Assembly (NCBI GenBank): GCA_013373375.1
Contig: JABXHY010000035.1
Location: 1 to 64,000 of the forward strand
DNA from: Gammaproteobacteria bacterium
Lineage (GTDB): Bacteria; Pseudomonadota; Gammaproteobacteria; Enterobacterales; Kangiellaceae
Direction: 5' to 3'
DNA length: 64,000 nt
Positions 20,379 through 29,511 of the stretch are shown here, piece after piece; the stretch's first letter is position 1, and every line of letters begins with the position of its first letter. The notes beneath the pieces are model-generated. The model saw only the letters and a list, made by a program, of their open reading frames with translations, was not told the DNA's origin and made no database searches. A program made the position numbers and the translations under genes.

Positions 20379-23276
20379 TTATAACTCGACCAGTGGTGCA
20401 GTTCCCAAGCCCGGTCCATAAACAATTGCATTTAAAAGCATTCGATTAGTACCTAACGTACTGCCTCTAAAATTGGGGGAGGTCGCAAATAAAATAATTT
20501 GCCCTTTGCCCAAAGCTTCGCGAGTCGTATGTGCGGCATTGAGCATCCTTTGAGCAGCCTCCGGCCATAGTAAACCACTCATGCGGACATGAGCGGTCGT
20601 TTCCGCAGGAAGCGTTGACCAGCCCAACGCTTTTGGCTCATCCATTACCGACTCAGCTAATTTAGACAGAGCGCCCTTTTCTTCTTTCTGTAACTTTCCA
20701 ACTCGAACAACAGCTTCACTTTCTTCAGCCGACATAAAAAGAGGGTTATTCGAAAATAGTAATGGCAAATCCTCTGACACACCAAAGGTTAACCAATGCC
20801 TTTGATCCGTGCGACCCGCAACAAATGCACCGGAAGGCATAAAGTTACGTTGCCAGTTATCCCGCTTCACTAACTGTTGCTGATTGAGCCGTTGTACCTT
20901 TTGATGCCAAGGATAATCCACTTCTAGTGGAACTTGATGTGACAAAATTGCCTCCATTTCAAGCTCGATATTATTCGCCATCCACTCTCGCTGTATCGCA
21001 ATGTCAAACTGCTCAGCATTCTCAAAAGAGTTTTCGAGTAATGTAACTGATGAAATATCACTGCCAATCAAAGAACGAGCTGAGCGATCAAATGCTATAA
21101 GAGTTCCACCGTTTGAGACCCAGGTTTTCAAAGTCTGGTATGCACCTTCGGACAAACTATTCATAAACTGTGTCGGTAAAATTATGACGTTGTAACGCCT
21201 TAAATCGCTGTAACTGAATGTCAAACTGTTTAACTTCGAATGTCGGATCGCTAAGTGATGATCAAGTGAATACCAAGTAGCCCCAACATCGTAGAACGCA
21301 AAACCGCCTCTTGAAACTAAGCCGACTCTTGGTTTAGTTAACAACCGAAAGTGAGCGCCTCCCCAATCGGGCAAGTCACCGTCACCAAATCCACTGCTTA
21401 TGCTAAGGGGCGTCAGGTTCAATTGATGAGCTTGAACTTTTATCTGCTCTAATGCAGTAGTCCAGTTTGGGTTATCCGTTTTGGTAACAACCACTGTTCC
21501 CCGCGGCAATGCTTGCTGACTCAATTCCGTTGCTTTATCTACCACTCTTACCTGTAATCCCAGCTCCATAAGTCGAGCTGCAAATGAAACCGAAGCATCG
21601 TCTTCTCCGTTTACCGCTATTGCGATGGTATCTTTTGCCTGTGCTTCTGGATTCAGCTCCCATTCTGGACTCGCAGCAGCGTAACTTTCTAAATTTGAAT
21701 TGATATGCTTTTTGACAATAACAGCTTCTAATCCGTACATCATAGTTAGATTCCACGCCGTTGTGTCGTACATCAACGAAGACCCGTCTCTTAAAGTTCG
21801 GTGCCGCTCTTCTTTCAGAACTTCAGGTTTTATATCGACATCAAATTCCAACATTGTGGCAATCAATCGAGCTTCTTGCTGTCGATTTGGTACTATGAGA
21901 GTACCTTTAGGTAAGATAGTCGAAACACCTTTACCTCCCAATTGGGTATCCGCCGACACACGCATTTGTTTCGTCAGTTGAAATACTTCTATGTTTTGAA
22001 ATTTTAAGGTGTCGACAAGTTGATGCAATCTTGTTTTGTTGTCTGTGGGTAAAATGGCAAAACTGCGATCAGCATAAGGACCTGAACTGGATAAGCTTTC
22101 ACGACGCTCTGCCAGAAAATCTTGGTACATTTCTTTACTGTGCTTCGCCAAAGTGCGTAGGTTTTCTATGGTACTAACAAATTGATGGTGTACTGATTGC
22201 TGATAAGTCACCACATTTCCATCTGGTCGCTTTACGCCGTCTTCAGCAATTCGAGCTTGTTCATAAAGAATATGCACAGCACCTCGATATTCTGCGTAAT
22301 TAGAATAGCCAGGATAAAGATTTTCAAACCACTCTCCGGTGTAATATCGCCAAGCATTGTTATCAAAAGCAGATGCTTGATCTTGTGCGAATTTCCAGCC
22401 CCATTTTTTTCGTGTTTTAGGTAAATGAGGATTCACAGGCTCTCTGGCTGGTGCGAATAAATAAGTATCTTGTGCTCCCATTTCATGACCATCAATCATT
22501 AACTGGGGATACCATTGATTTATAATCGCAACCCGACCCCGAGTTTCTGGTTGAGTTAAATAAATAAAGTCCCGGTTTAAATCAAAATAATAATGATTAG
22601 TTCTACCATAAGGCCAAGAGCCAGTATGTAATAAAGATTGATCGTCCACATTTGGTGCAACGCCTCGGTGCTCTTCAAGCTCTTTTGAAAAACGAGCACG
22701 ACCATCCGGATTCATCATTGGATCAATAATAATGACTTGCTGCCCGAGCAATTGTTTTACATCATCACTTTCAGAAGCGATCAAATGATAAATTGCAGTC
22801 AGTGCAGCGTCCGCTCCGGAAGATTCATTGCCATGAATGGAATATGCCATCCAAGCAATGGCAGGCAATCGACCAATGATATTTTTGGCATCTGCATCGG
22901 ATAAGTTAACCGGGTTTGCCAATTGCTGAACATCTTTTTGAATATTCTCCAAGTTTGCCAAGTGAGCAGGTGTTGTTATCACCACGTAAAATAAGGGGCG
23001 TCCTTCGTGGGTTCGTCCATATTCCACAACTTTGAGCCGATCAGACTCTTTCTGCCAAATGCTAAGAGCATTAGCAATTTGTTCTGGAGAAGCGACTCTC
23101 TGGCCTGGTGCAAAGCCAAGTATCTTTTTGGGTTCAGTAACGCCATCTTTATACGGGCCCGACAATATTTCGCCCTTATATTTCAAATCTGGGTATTCGG
23201 TGGGCGTCAATTTAATTGCAGCGCTTGCAGTAAAACTGGTGATGGCTAGCACAAATAGGATCGATATTATTCTCAT
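20379..23276 (-). CDS. secreted M14-family zinc carboxypeptidase
   Basis: Signal peptide MRIISILFVLAITSFTASA; HGNESSGADAA, DLNRDF, DGHEMGAQDTY. Confidence 0.87.
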   Translation of the reverse strand: MRIISILFVLAITSFTASAAIKLTPTEYPDLKYKGEILSGPYKDGVTEPKKILGFAPGQRVASPEQIANALSIWQKESDRLKVVEYGRTHEGRPLFYVVITTPAHLANLENIQKDVQQLANPVNLSDADAKNIIGRLPAIAWMAYSIHGNESSGADAALTAIYHLIASESDDVKQLLGQQVIIIDPMMNPDGRARFSKELEEHRGVAPNVDDQSLLHTGSWPYGRTNHYYFDLNRDFIYLTQPETRGRVAIINQWYPQLMIDGHEMGAQDTYLFAPAREPVNPHLPKTRKKWGWKFAQDQASAFDNNAWRYYTGEWFENLYPGYSNYAEYRGAVHILYEQARIAEDGVKRPDGNVVTYQQSVHHQFVSTIENLRTLAKHSKEMYQDFLAERRESLSSSGPYADRSFAILPTDNKTRLHQLVDTLKFQNIEVFQLTKQMRVSADTQLGGKGVSTILPKGTLIVPNRQQEARLIATMLEFDVDIKPEVLKEERHRTLRDGSSLMYDTTAWNLTMMYGLEAVIVKKHINSNLESYAAASPEWELNPEAQAKDTIAIAVNGEDDASVSFAARLMELGLQVRVVDKATELSQQALPRGTVVVTKTDNPNWTTALEQIKVQAHQLNLTPLSISSGFGDGDLPDWGGAHFRLLTKPRVGLVSRGGFAFYDVGATWYSLDHHLAIRHSKLNSLTFSYSDLRRYNVIILPTQFMNSLSEGAYQTLKTWVSNGGTLIAFDRSARSLIGSDISSVTLLENSFENAEQFDIAIQREWMANNIELEMEAILSHQVPLEVDYPWHQKVQRLNQQQLVKRDNWQRNFMPSGAFVAGRTDQRHWLTFGVSEDLPLLFSNNPLFMSAEESEAVVRVGKLQKEEKGALSKLAESVMDEPKALGWSTLPAETTAHVRMSGLLWPEAAQRMLNAAHTTREALGKGQIILFATSPNFRGSTLGTNRMLLNAIVYGPGLGTAPLVEL

Positions 23277-23523
23277 TATGACAAAACTCCTTAAATGTTC
23301 TGATGGCACTATACAAGTGGGCTAGCATCAATACAACTCGGTGCTTTGCAACAATTAATGAATAAAATCTTGTTTGCTTACGGCAAGCTGGCCTACCAAC
23401 GCAAACAAATCACCAATCTCCAACCCCCAACCATCAATCTCTATTTGAGTTTATTGTAAATTTGTCGACCTTTGTCTTTCGATTTTTATCTCGCTTGATC
23501 GTACACTCTGACCATTCAACGAA

Positions 23524-23547
23524 AAACAACAAACAACAAACAACAAA
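23524..23547 (+). repeat. heptamer tandem repeat (AAACAAC)3 next to ribosome-binding site
   Basis: AAACAAC AAACAAC AAACAAC AAAGGA ... ATG at 23557. Confidence 0.9.
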
Positions 23548-23556
23548 GGAATCGAT

Positions 23557-24396
23557 ATGGAAAAAATGACTGAGTTTGTTCAAGGTATGGCCGATCAAGC
23601 GATTGAGTGGGTTCAGACTAACTACATCGCGGTTATTTTGGCTGTCTTAGTATTTTTTATCGGTAAGTGGATTGCGAATCTAATTACCAAAGCGACCAAA
23701 ACACTTCTCAGAAAAGCAAGCGTCGATCCTATTTTAGTCGACTTTTTAGCCGGAATAACAAAAACCGTACTGATGATTTTTGTTATTGTTGCAGCGCTAA
23801 ACGAGCTTGGCGTCGCAACCACTTCGTTAGTCGCGATCATTGGTGCAGCAGGTCTGGCAGTGGGTTTAGCCCTGAAAGACTCACTGCAAAATTTTGCTTC
23901 TGGCGTGATGTTGATATTGTTTAAGCCGTTCAAAGCAGGTGATTTTATTGAAGCCGCGGGAGTAACAGGTGTCGTTGAGAAGATCGCGATCTTTTCAACC
24001 ATTATGCGTTCGGGTGACAATAAAGAAATCATAGTGCCGAACGGAGCGATTTATGGCGATACTATCACCAATTATTCAGCACGTCCGACGCGACGTGTCG
24101 ACATGGTGTTTGGAATTGGCTATGGCGACGACATCAAAAAAGCGAAAGAAGTCTTGATCAATCTTTTGAAAGAAGATGAGCGCATCCTGGAAGAACCTGC
24201 GCCTGTGGTTGCGGTTTCTGAACTCGCAGATAGCTCTGTAAACTTTATCGTTCGACCCTGGGTTAACTCAGCTGACTATTGGGCTGTGTATTGGGATACT
24301 CATGAAAAAGTAAAATTAACGTTTGATGAGCAAGGCATCTCTATTCCATTTCCACAAATGGATGTACACCTGGAAAAGCTTGAAACACAAAGCTAG
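23557..24396 (+). CDS. mscS: small-conductance mechanosensitive channel MscS family
   Basis: GAAGLAVGLALKDSLQNFASGVMLILFKPF. Confidence 0.93.
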   Translation: MEKMTEFVQGMADQAIEWVQTNYIAVILAVLVFFIGKWIANLITKATKTLLRKASVDPILVDFLAGITKTVLMIFVIVAALNELGVATTSLVAIIGAAGLAVGLALKDSLQNFASGVMLILFKPFKAGDFIEAAGVTGVVEKIAIFSTIMRSGDNKEIIVPNGAIYGDTITNYSARPTRRVDMVFGIGYGDDIKKAKEVLINLLKEDERILEEPAPVVAVSELADSSVNFIVRPWVNSADYWAVYWDTHEKVKLTFDEQGISIPFPQMDVHLEKLETQS

Positions 24397-24409
24397 TTTC
24401 AGGCCCTGC

Positions 24410-24446
24410 GGCGCTTAAGCGAATTGAACTTTAATCCTTAAGCGCC
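24410..24446. repeat. 10-bp perfect inverted repeat downstream of mscS
   Basis: GGCGCTTAAG-N17-CTTAAGCGCC. Confidence 0.85.
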
Positions 24447-24625
24447 CGATTAAGGCTCCCTACGTTTCTAACTTCTGCTCCACTACTTTTCAACATTAAC
24501 AGCGATGTTGCTGACTAGGACAAACCAAACGGTTTTCTTCGGGCAATTGGAGGTGACAAACAAGATAAGTTTGTGCATTATTAAAAGCAAATTTCTATTT
24601 GTGAAGCCCCGAAAGAGTACTTCAT

Positions 24626-25354
24626 TTGCCTAATATAGCTCCCCTCTCAAAAAATAATTGGTTAATCACTTGCAGCGGTGCGCCTGAAGAAATTACAGCC
24701 GAATGGTTTACACCTGAGTTCTGGATGAATCATGAATGGATAACGGGCAGTTCGTTTGGTCGAAATAAAACCTATTTTTGCCAATATCCGAAAAACGACA
24801 ATGGCTACCTAGAACTTGTTTTGCGACACTACTTTAGAGGGGGCCTTGTTGGAAAAATAAACAATGACGCTTATCACTTTAGTTCTATCGAATCCACTCG
24901 ACCTTACCGTGAATTAAGTATTCTTGAATCCATACAGAACAAACAACTCCCAGGTCCAAAACCGATCGGAGGATATGTAATCAAACACCGAGGATTTTAT
25001 CGCGCTGATATTTTGATCGAAAAAATACCAGATGCTAAAGATGCTTATCAAATATTAATAGAACAAGAGGTATCAGAATCAACTTGGATAAAAATGGGAC
25101 AATGCATTCGTAATTTTCATGATGCAGGAATTTTTCACGCTGATTTAAATATCCATAATATTATGCTAAATGAAGATGGCGACACTTGGCTAATCGACTT
25201 TGACAAAGGAGAAGAAAGAGCCCCCAGTAAAAAGTGGCAAAGTGTAAATTTAGAGCGCTTACTTCGATCATTAAATAAAGAAAAAGCCAAACATCCAGAA
25301 TTTAATTTTGCTGCTGAACGCTGGCAATGGTTACTCAATGGATATTATGGCTAG
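24626..25354 (+). CDS. kdkA: 3-deoxy-D-manno-octulosonic acid kinase
   Basis: TTG start; HDAGIFHADLNIHNIML...LIDFDKG kinase motif, Kdo-kinase family pattern. Confidence 0.85.
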   Translation: MPNIAPLSKNNWLITCSGAPEEITAEWFTPEFWMNHEWITGSSFGRNKTYFCQYPKNDNGYLELVLRHYFRGGLVGKINNDAYHFSSIESTRPYRELSILESIQNKQLPGPKPIGGYVIKHRGFYRADILIEKIPDAKDAYQILIEQEVSESTWIKMGQCIRNFHDAGIFHADLNIHNIMLNEDGDTWLIDFDKGEERAPSKKWQSVNLERLLRSLNKEKAKHPEFNFAAERWQWLLNGYYG

Positions 25355-25383
25355 CAACCAAGCTGAGTGGTAAATTCGATACA

Positions 25384-26277
25384 ATGAAGCGTACACAACA
25401 AAGCCCCTTTTTTGAACTTGCAACCCTAATTGACGCGGGAATTCCTCCTGAAAAAGCAATTCACTCATTAAATCGACCAGATAATCGTTGGCAACATGCA
25501 GGCCAATTAATTAGTGAAGGAAAGACTTTAAGTTCGGCACTGTTCAACAGTAAATTAATCCAACCCTTTGAACATGAGTTACTAAAAGTCTCTGAAGCGT
25601 CAGGTCGACTTAATTATGGGCTTCATGAACTTGCAAAAATAAGTACAGAACGAGAAGCGTCAATTAGTCGAATTAAAGCTAAATTATTTTTACCATTTGC
25701 TGTTTTGTTAGTTGCGATTACCGTATCAACATTACTGAGTTTGCTAGCGCAATCGGCCTCCGTTGCATCAGTAATTGTCGAAGGCGTTATTCAACTTCTA
25801 GTTGCTATTGCGATAATAAAACTCTGTTTTAATGTTATTCGCGCCGATACCACTAAAAAATTGTCTTGGTTTTCCAGCTTTAATAGTTTTAGTTGGTATA
25901 AAATTTATTTCCAGCAAACACTCTTTCAAGCAATTTTGTGGCAACTTGATTCGGGCATTGATATAAAATCTGCCCTACAACGAATTTCTATGCTATTTAA
26001 CAAGCCAATCAAAAATAAACTTATTCAAGTTGCAAAACAATGTGCAAAAGGCTCTCCACTAGGAGATGCACTTAAACGCTCAGGTTTGCCGATAGAGTCA
26101 CACTTTATTGAGCTTATTCGAACCGCAGATGAAACAGGAACTTGGTCCTCAGTTTTAACCAACCAATTAAAACTTAATAAAGAGCTTTTAGAGTTACAGC
26201 TGAATACTTTAGTGGAATGGTTGCCCAGAATTTTTTACGCAATGGTCGTCGTCATTGCCATTCGAACAATTTTATAA
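25384..26277 (+). CDS. stand-alone type II secretion system F (GspF/PilC) domain protein
   Basis: FFELATLIDAGIPPEKAIHSL and FQAILWQLDSGIDIKSALQRIS, TM segments; ATG at 25384 avoids overlap with kdkA. Confidence 0.75.
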   Translation: MKRTQQSPFFELATLIDAGIPPEKAIHSLNRPDNRWQHAGQLISEGKTLSSALFNSKLIQPFEHELLKVSEASGRLNYGLHELAKISTEREASISRIKAKLFLPFAVLLVAITVSTLLSLLAQSASVASVIVEGVIQLLVAIAIIKLCFNVIRADTTKKLSWFSSFNSFSWYKIYFQQTLFQAILWQLDSGIDIKSALQRISMLFNKPIKNKLIQVAKQCAKGSPLGDALKRSGLPIESHFIELIRTADETGTWSSVLTNQLKLNKELLELQLNTLVEWLPRIFYAMVVVIAIRTIL

Positions 26278-26300
26278 TGACTGATTAATTTAGTTACCGC

Positions 26301-27635
26301 TTAACTCTGAGCAGTTTTTTTAAAAAAGTCTTTCACCAAAGATAAAGCTTCATTTTTATCGATGTTGTGTTGACGAGAAAACTGAGCCGCAATTTGCTTT
26401 AAAGAACGTTGACCATTAACTTGCTTTGCCAACTCCAGGTAAATCTGATGACTGTAAGCGATCGACTGGATTTGTCTTGTATTAGGAATGGGCTGTTCGG
26501 AATCCAGAAGCCAATTCGGCAAATTTTGTAAGTCTTGAGATTGCTTTACATGTTTAACTTTTTTCGCTCGCCAAGACCAAACCGTTTCAACTCGGTGTCC
26601 AGCATTATACGGTGACTTCAAATAAGCCATTTCAGTATGATGAACAGCTTCCACTTCAAAGCCTGCCTCTGCAGCGACATGCTTAATTTCTTCTGGTGAA
26701 TAACACAGACTATCTCGAGCTTGTTGAAAAACCAAGCTACCAAAATTGACCCAGTAACCGCCTATTGGTAAATAATGATTTATTGCCGCCAGAAACTTTT
26801 CTAGCGCGAAAGGCTGAATATCAATTAGCCAAGGTGTTACGACAGTATCGACTGACTCTGGCTTTAAAGCGGGTTTTACAGCATCTGCAAATAGTAAGTG
26901 AAAATTGTCAGGAGCATTGATTGGCTCAATCTTATGGCTTATCGCAACAGCATCTAAGCTTTTAGGGTGCATTGGAAACTCATCTATCTCCAGTCCATTA
27001 CCGAATAAAATTTCTTTAGCTGCAAAAATAAGGAGCGGATTAATATCACTCGCAATAGTTAACTTGGGATTAGTATGGCAATGCAAATCAAAAGCTAACT
27101 TACCACTCCCCGCACCGAGCACCAAAATTTTCTCAGGTGAATAACCGCTGAGAGCCTCTACAACAACTGACGCTGAATCCTGATTCTCTTGTTCTCCCCA
27201 TACCCAATCGCGATAGAGATTGGCTTCATAACTTAGTAAGTTTTGAGTCGTTGGAGCTCTGTCACTTAACGCATCATTGATCGGCTTTCCACTAACTTTA
27301 GCCGTTAAAATTGGCGCAATGAGCGATGATATGGTTAATTGAAAAGACTTTTTGTGCTGTAAGAGTTTTTGCAATCGTTGCAAAGTAAAACCTGTCGATT
27401 TTTTGCAGGCATGTTCAAGCTGTTGAATTTCAGCACTTAACACTTGCTGGAAGTGGTTAAGCTTAATACTCCAATCCACCATCGAGTGTAGAGGATTCGG
27501 CAATAACCAGGGAATCCCATTAATTATTGGATAGTGCTCTCCTTGCTCTGAGCGTAACTGAACACCGTCCTCCGAAATACCTGAGCGAGTCTTTGGGCAG
27601 TAAAGTAGATCGATAAAATCAGTATGAGCAGACAT
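26301..27635 (-). CDS. SAM methyltransferase, N2227 (carnosine N-methyltransferase)-like, with zinc-ribbon-like N-term and PqqD-like C-term
   Basis: LLYCPKTRSGI...YPIINGIPWLL; VLGAGSGKLAFDL; VDTVVTPWLIDIQPFALEKFLAAINHYLPIGGYWVNFGSLVF; C-term VNGQRSLKQIAAQFSRQHNI. Confidence 0.7.
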   Translation of the reverse strand: MSAHTDFIDLLYCPKTRSGISEDGVQLRSEQGEHYPIINGIPWLLPNPLHSMVDWSIKLNHFQQVLSAEIQQLEHACKKSTGFTLQRLQKLLQHKKSFQLTISSLIAPILTAKVSGKPINDALSDRAPTTQNLLSYEANLYRDWVWGEQENQDSASVVVEALSGYSPEKILVLGAGSGKLAFDLHCHTNPKLTIASDINPLLIFAAKEILFGNGLEIDEFPMHPKSLDAVAISHKIEPINAPDNFHLLFADAVKPALKPESVDTVVTPWLIDIQPFALEKFLAAINHYLPIGGYWVNFGSLVFQQARDSLCYSPEEIKHVAAEAGFEVEAVHHTEMAYLKSPYNAGHRVETVWSWRAKKVKHVKQSQDLQNLPNWLLDSEQPIPNTRQIQSIAYSHQIYLELAKQVNGQRSLKQIAAQFSRQHNIDKNEALSLVKDFFKKTAQS

Positions 27636-27798
27636 AATCCATCTTAATTAAGTGAAAAAGAAGAGCGTGATAGAAAAAACTTACCTAACGCCTTTGATTG
27701 TACAGAGATAATAATAGCACCTTCGAACTATCATGAAATGACAATTGCTTCAAAAAACCAATAAAACTTTTTAAATTCAAAGCTCGCTATTTTAATAT

Positions 27799-28419
27799 TC
27801 AGCAGTAATAAAAAGCCTCAAGAAATAACTCTGGCTTTTCCGACTGCTGCTTATCACTTTGTAATTGCTTTAAAACGCCACCAAAAGTATGCTCTTTTGG
27901 TTCCAATACATTATCATTTTTTGCATGAGCAATAATGCACTTCTGCTCTGATAAATTGTCATATACTTCATAAACATTATACTTTTCCATTATCGGAATC
28001 ATACTAAACGTCATGACTTTTCCTGCCATAATTGGAATCATAATAAAGCCTGACAACTTTGTTTTATCATCAATGAATTTTGGTACGCCTTTAATAAGGG
28101 TCGCTTCGCCTGAAGTACCTTGGGACTTTGCCTCACTTGGAGAATAAAATTTAGGAGCATATTCTGAGTAGAGTTGTCGTAAATCCGGAGACATTGCACT
28201 TTTGATTTGTTGCTTGTCACTTTCATCTAATTGAGACAGTGCCAGTTCAAAAAATAAAAACATTCGCTGACGATCACCAATTACGCCAGCTACTTTACTG
28301 AGTTCTGCCGAGTCGACTAAACCGTCACCCGCTTTAGAAAAAAAGTTATAAAATCGACCTCCATTATCCAGGGTGGTCAAAGCAGTCTGCAGAGATGAGT
28401 AAGGTTCAATATGTTTCAT
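27799..28419 (-). CDS. hypothetical protein
   Basis: 206-aa ORF with no strong antisense competitor; no family recognised. Confidence 0.6.
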   Translation of the reverse strand: MKHIEPYSSLQTALTTLDNGGRFYNFFSKAGDGLVDSAELSKVAGVIGDRQRMFLFFELALSQLDESDKQQIKSAMSPDLRQLYSEYAPKFYSPSEAKSQGTSGEATLIKGVPKFIDDKTKLSGFIMIPIMAGKVMTFSMIPIMEKYNVYEVYDNLSEQKCIIAHAKNDNVLEPKEHTFGGVLKQLQSDKQQSEKPELFLEAFYYC

Positions 28420-28804
28420 AGTTTCTCACTATTTCACAACTTATGAGGTTTGATTCTCAACTTCATTCTTGCTAATTTTTTTGGCTGAGTGTTGGGTAAG
28501 TCTATGGATGATAATCAATCTCAGTATTGAAACCAATATCAATTAACCTATAACAATAAACCTACATAAATTAACTAATTTCGAGTAATTCATGATTTGT
28601 AATTGATATGATTAAAATTCGCACATTACTTAATCCATCCTAACCCGATCCGCAAAATATTACCAGTCAGAGCAAGGTAAAGGTAAGCTTTGAACTGCAT
28701 TGGTTTAAAAAGGCCAGTGTTGTAACTCGACAAATACGACAATATTTGGTTATCTTAGCTAGAATCACTACCTTATTTTAAAGAGTTAAAGCTCAGGATC
28801 ACCC

Positions 28805-29461
28805 ATGCAAACCAGTAAATCCACGACACGAATTATATCAATCTCATTTTTCACATTAGCTCTTCTAGGATGTCAGTCCGCCTACTATGGCGCATTAGAA
28901 AAAGTAGGAATACACAAACGTGATGTTATGGTTTCACGGGTAGAAAGTGCTAACGAAACACAACTAGAAGCCAAGCAACAATTCCAAACGGCGCTACAAA
29001 AATTTAAGTCCGTACGACAATTTAATGGTGGTAATCTCGAAAATATTTATGAAACGTTAAACGATGAGTATGAGACTAGTGCTGCTTTAGCAGACAAAAT
29101 TAACAGTCGGATAAACGACATTGAAAGCGTTTCAGATGCGTTATTTGAAGAGTGGGAAAAAGAACTCAGCGAATATACGAGCGAATCATTAAAACAAAAA
29201 AGCGCTCAACAGTTAACAAAAACAAAAAGCCAATACCGTCGCTTAATCCGAGCTATGAAAAATGCAGAAACAAGCATGAAACCTGTGTTAAACGTATTTA
29301 AAGATCAAGTGCTTTTTCTTAAGCATAATTTAAATGCTCAAGCTATAGCGTCCTTAAAAGGTGAGTTGAATAATATCGAGTCAAATGTCGCGACATTAAT
29401 CAAACAAATGAATAAGTCGATTGATGAAGCGAATCAGTTTATTAAAACGATGAGTCAGTAA
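28805..29461 (+). CDS. DUF2959-family lipoprotein
   Basis: Lipobox LLGC; QSAYYGALEKVGIHKRDVMVSRVESA signature. Confidence 0.88.
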   Translation: MQTSKSTTRIISISFFTLALLGCQSAYYGALEKVGIHKRDVMVSRVESANETQLEAKQQFQTALQKFKSVRQFNGGNLENIYETLNDEYETSAALADKINSRINDIESVSDALFEEWEKELSEYTSESLKQKSAQQLTKTKSQYRRLIRAMKNAETSMKPVLNVFKDQVLFLKHNLNAQAIASLKGELNNIESNVATLIKQMNKSIDEANQFIKTMSQ

Positions 29462-29476
29462 TAAAAGAGGTTAATG

Positions 29477-29504
29477 AAAAAAGCCGGCGTCTGCCGGCTT
29501 TTTT
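29477..29504. terminator. bidirectional intrinsic terminator
   Basis: AAAAAAGCCGGCGTCTGCCGGCTTTTTT between convergent genes. Confidence 0.9.
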
Positions 29505-29511
29505 GCTTAAA

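Noticed and set aside
28536-28609. ATATCAATTA ... TAATTGATAT inverted repeat in the 28.4-28.8 kb gap
   Set aside because: Very AT-rich with 54-nt spacing; expected by chance at this composition.
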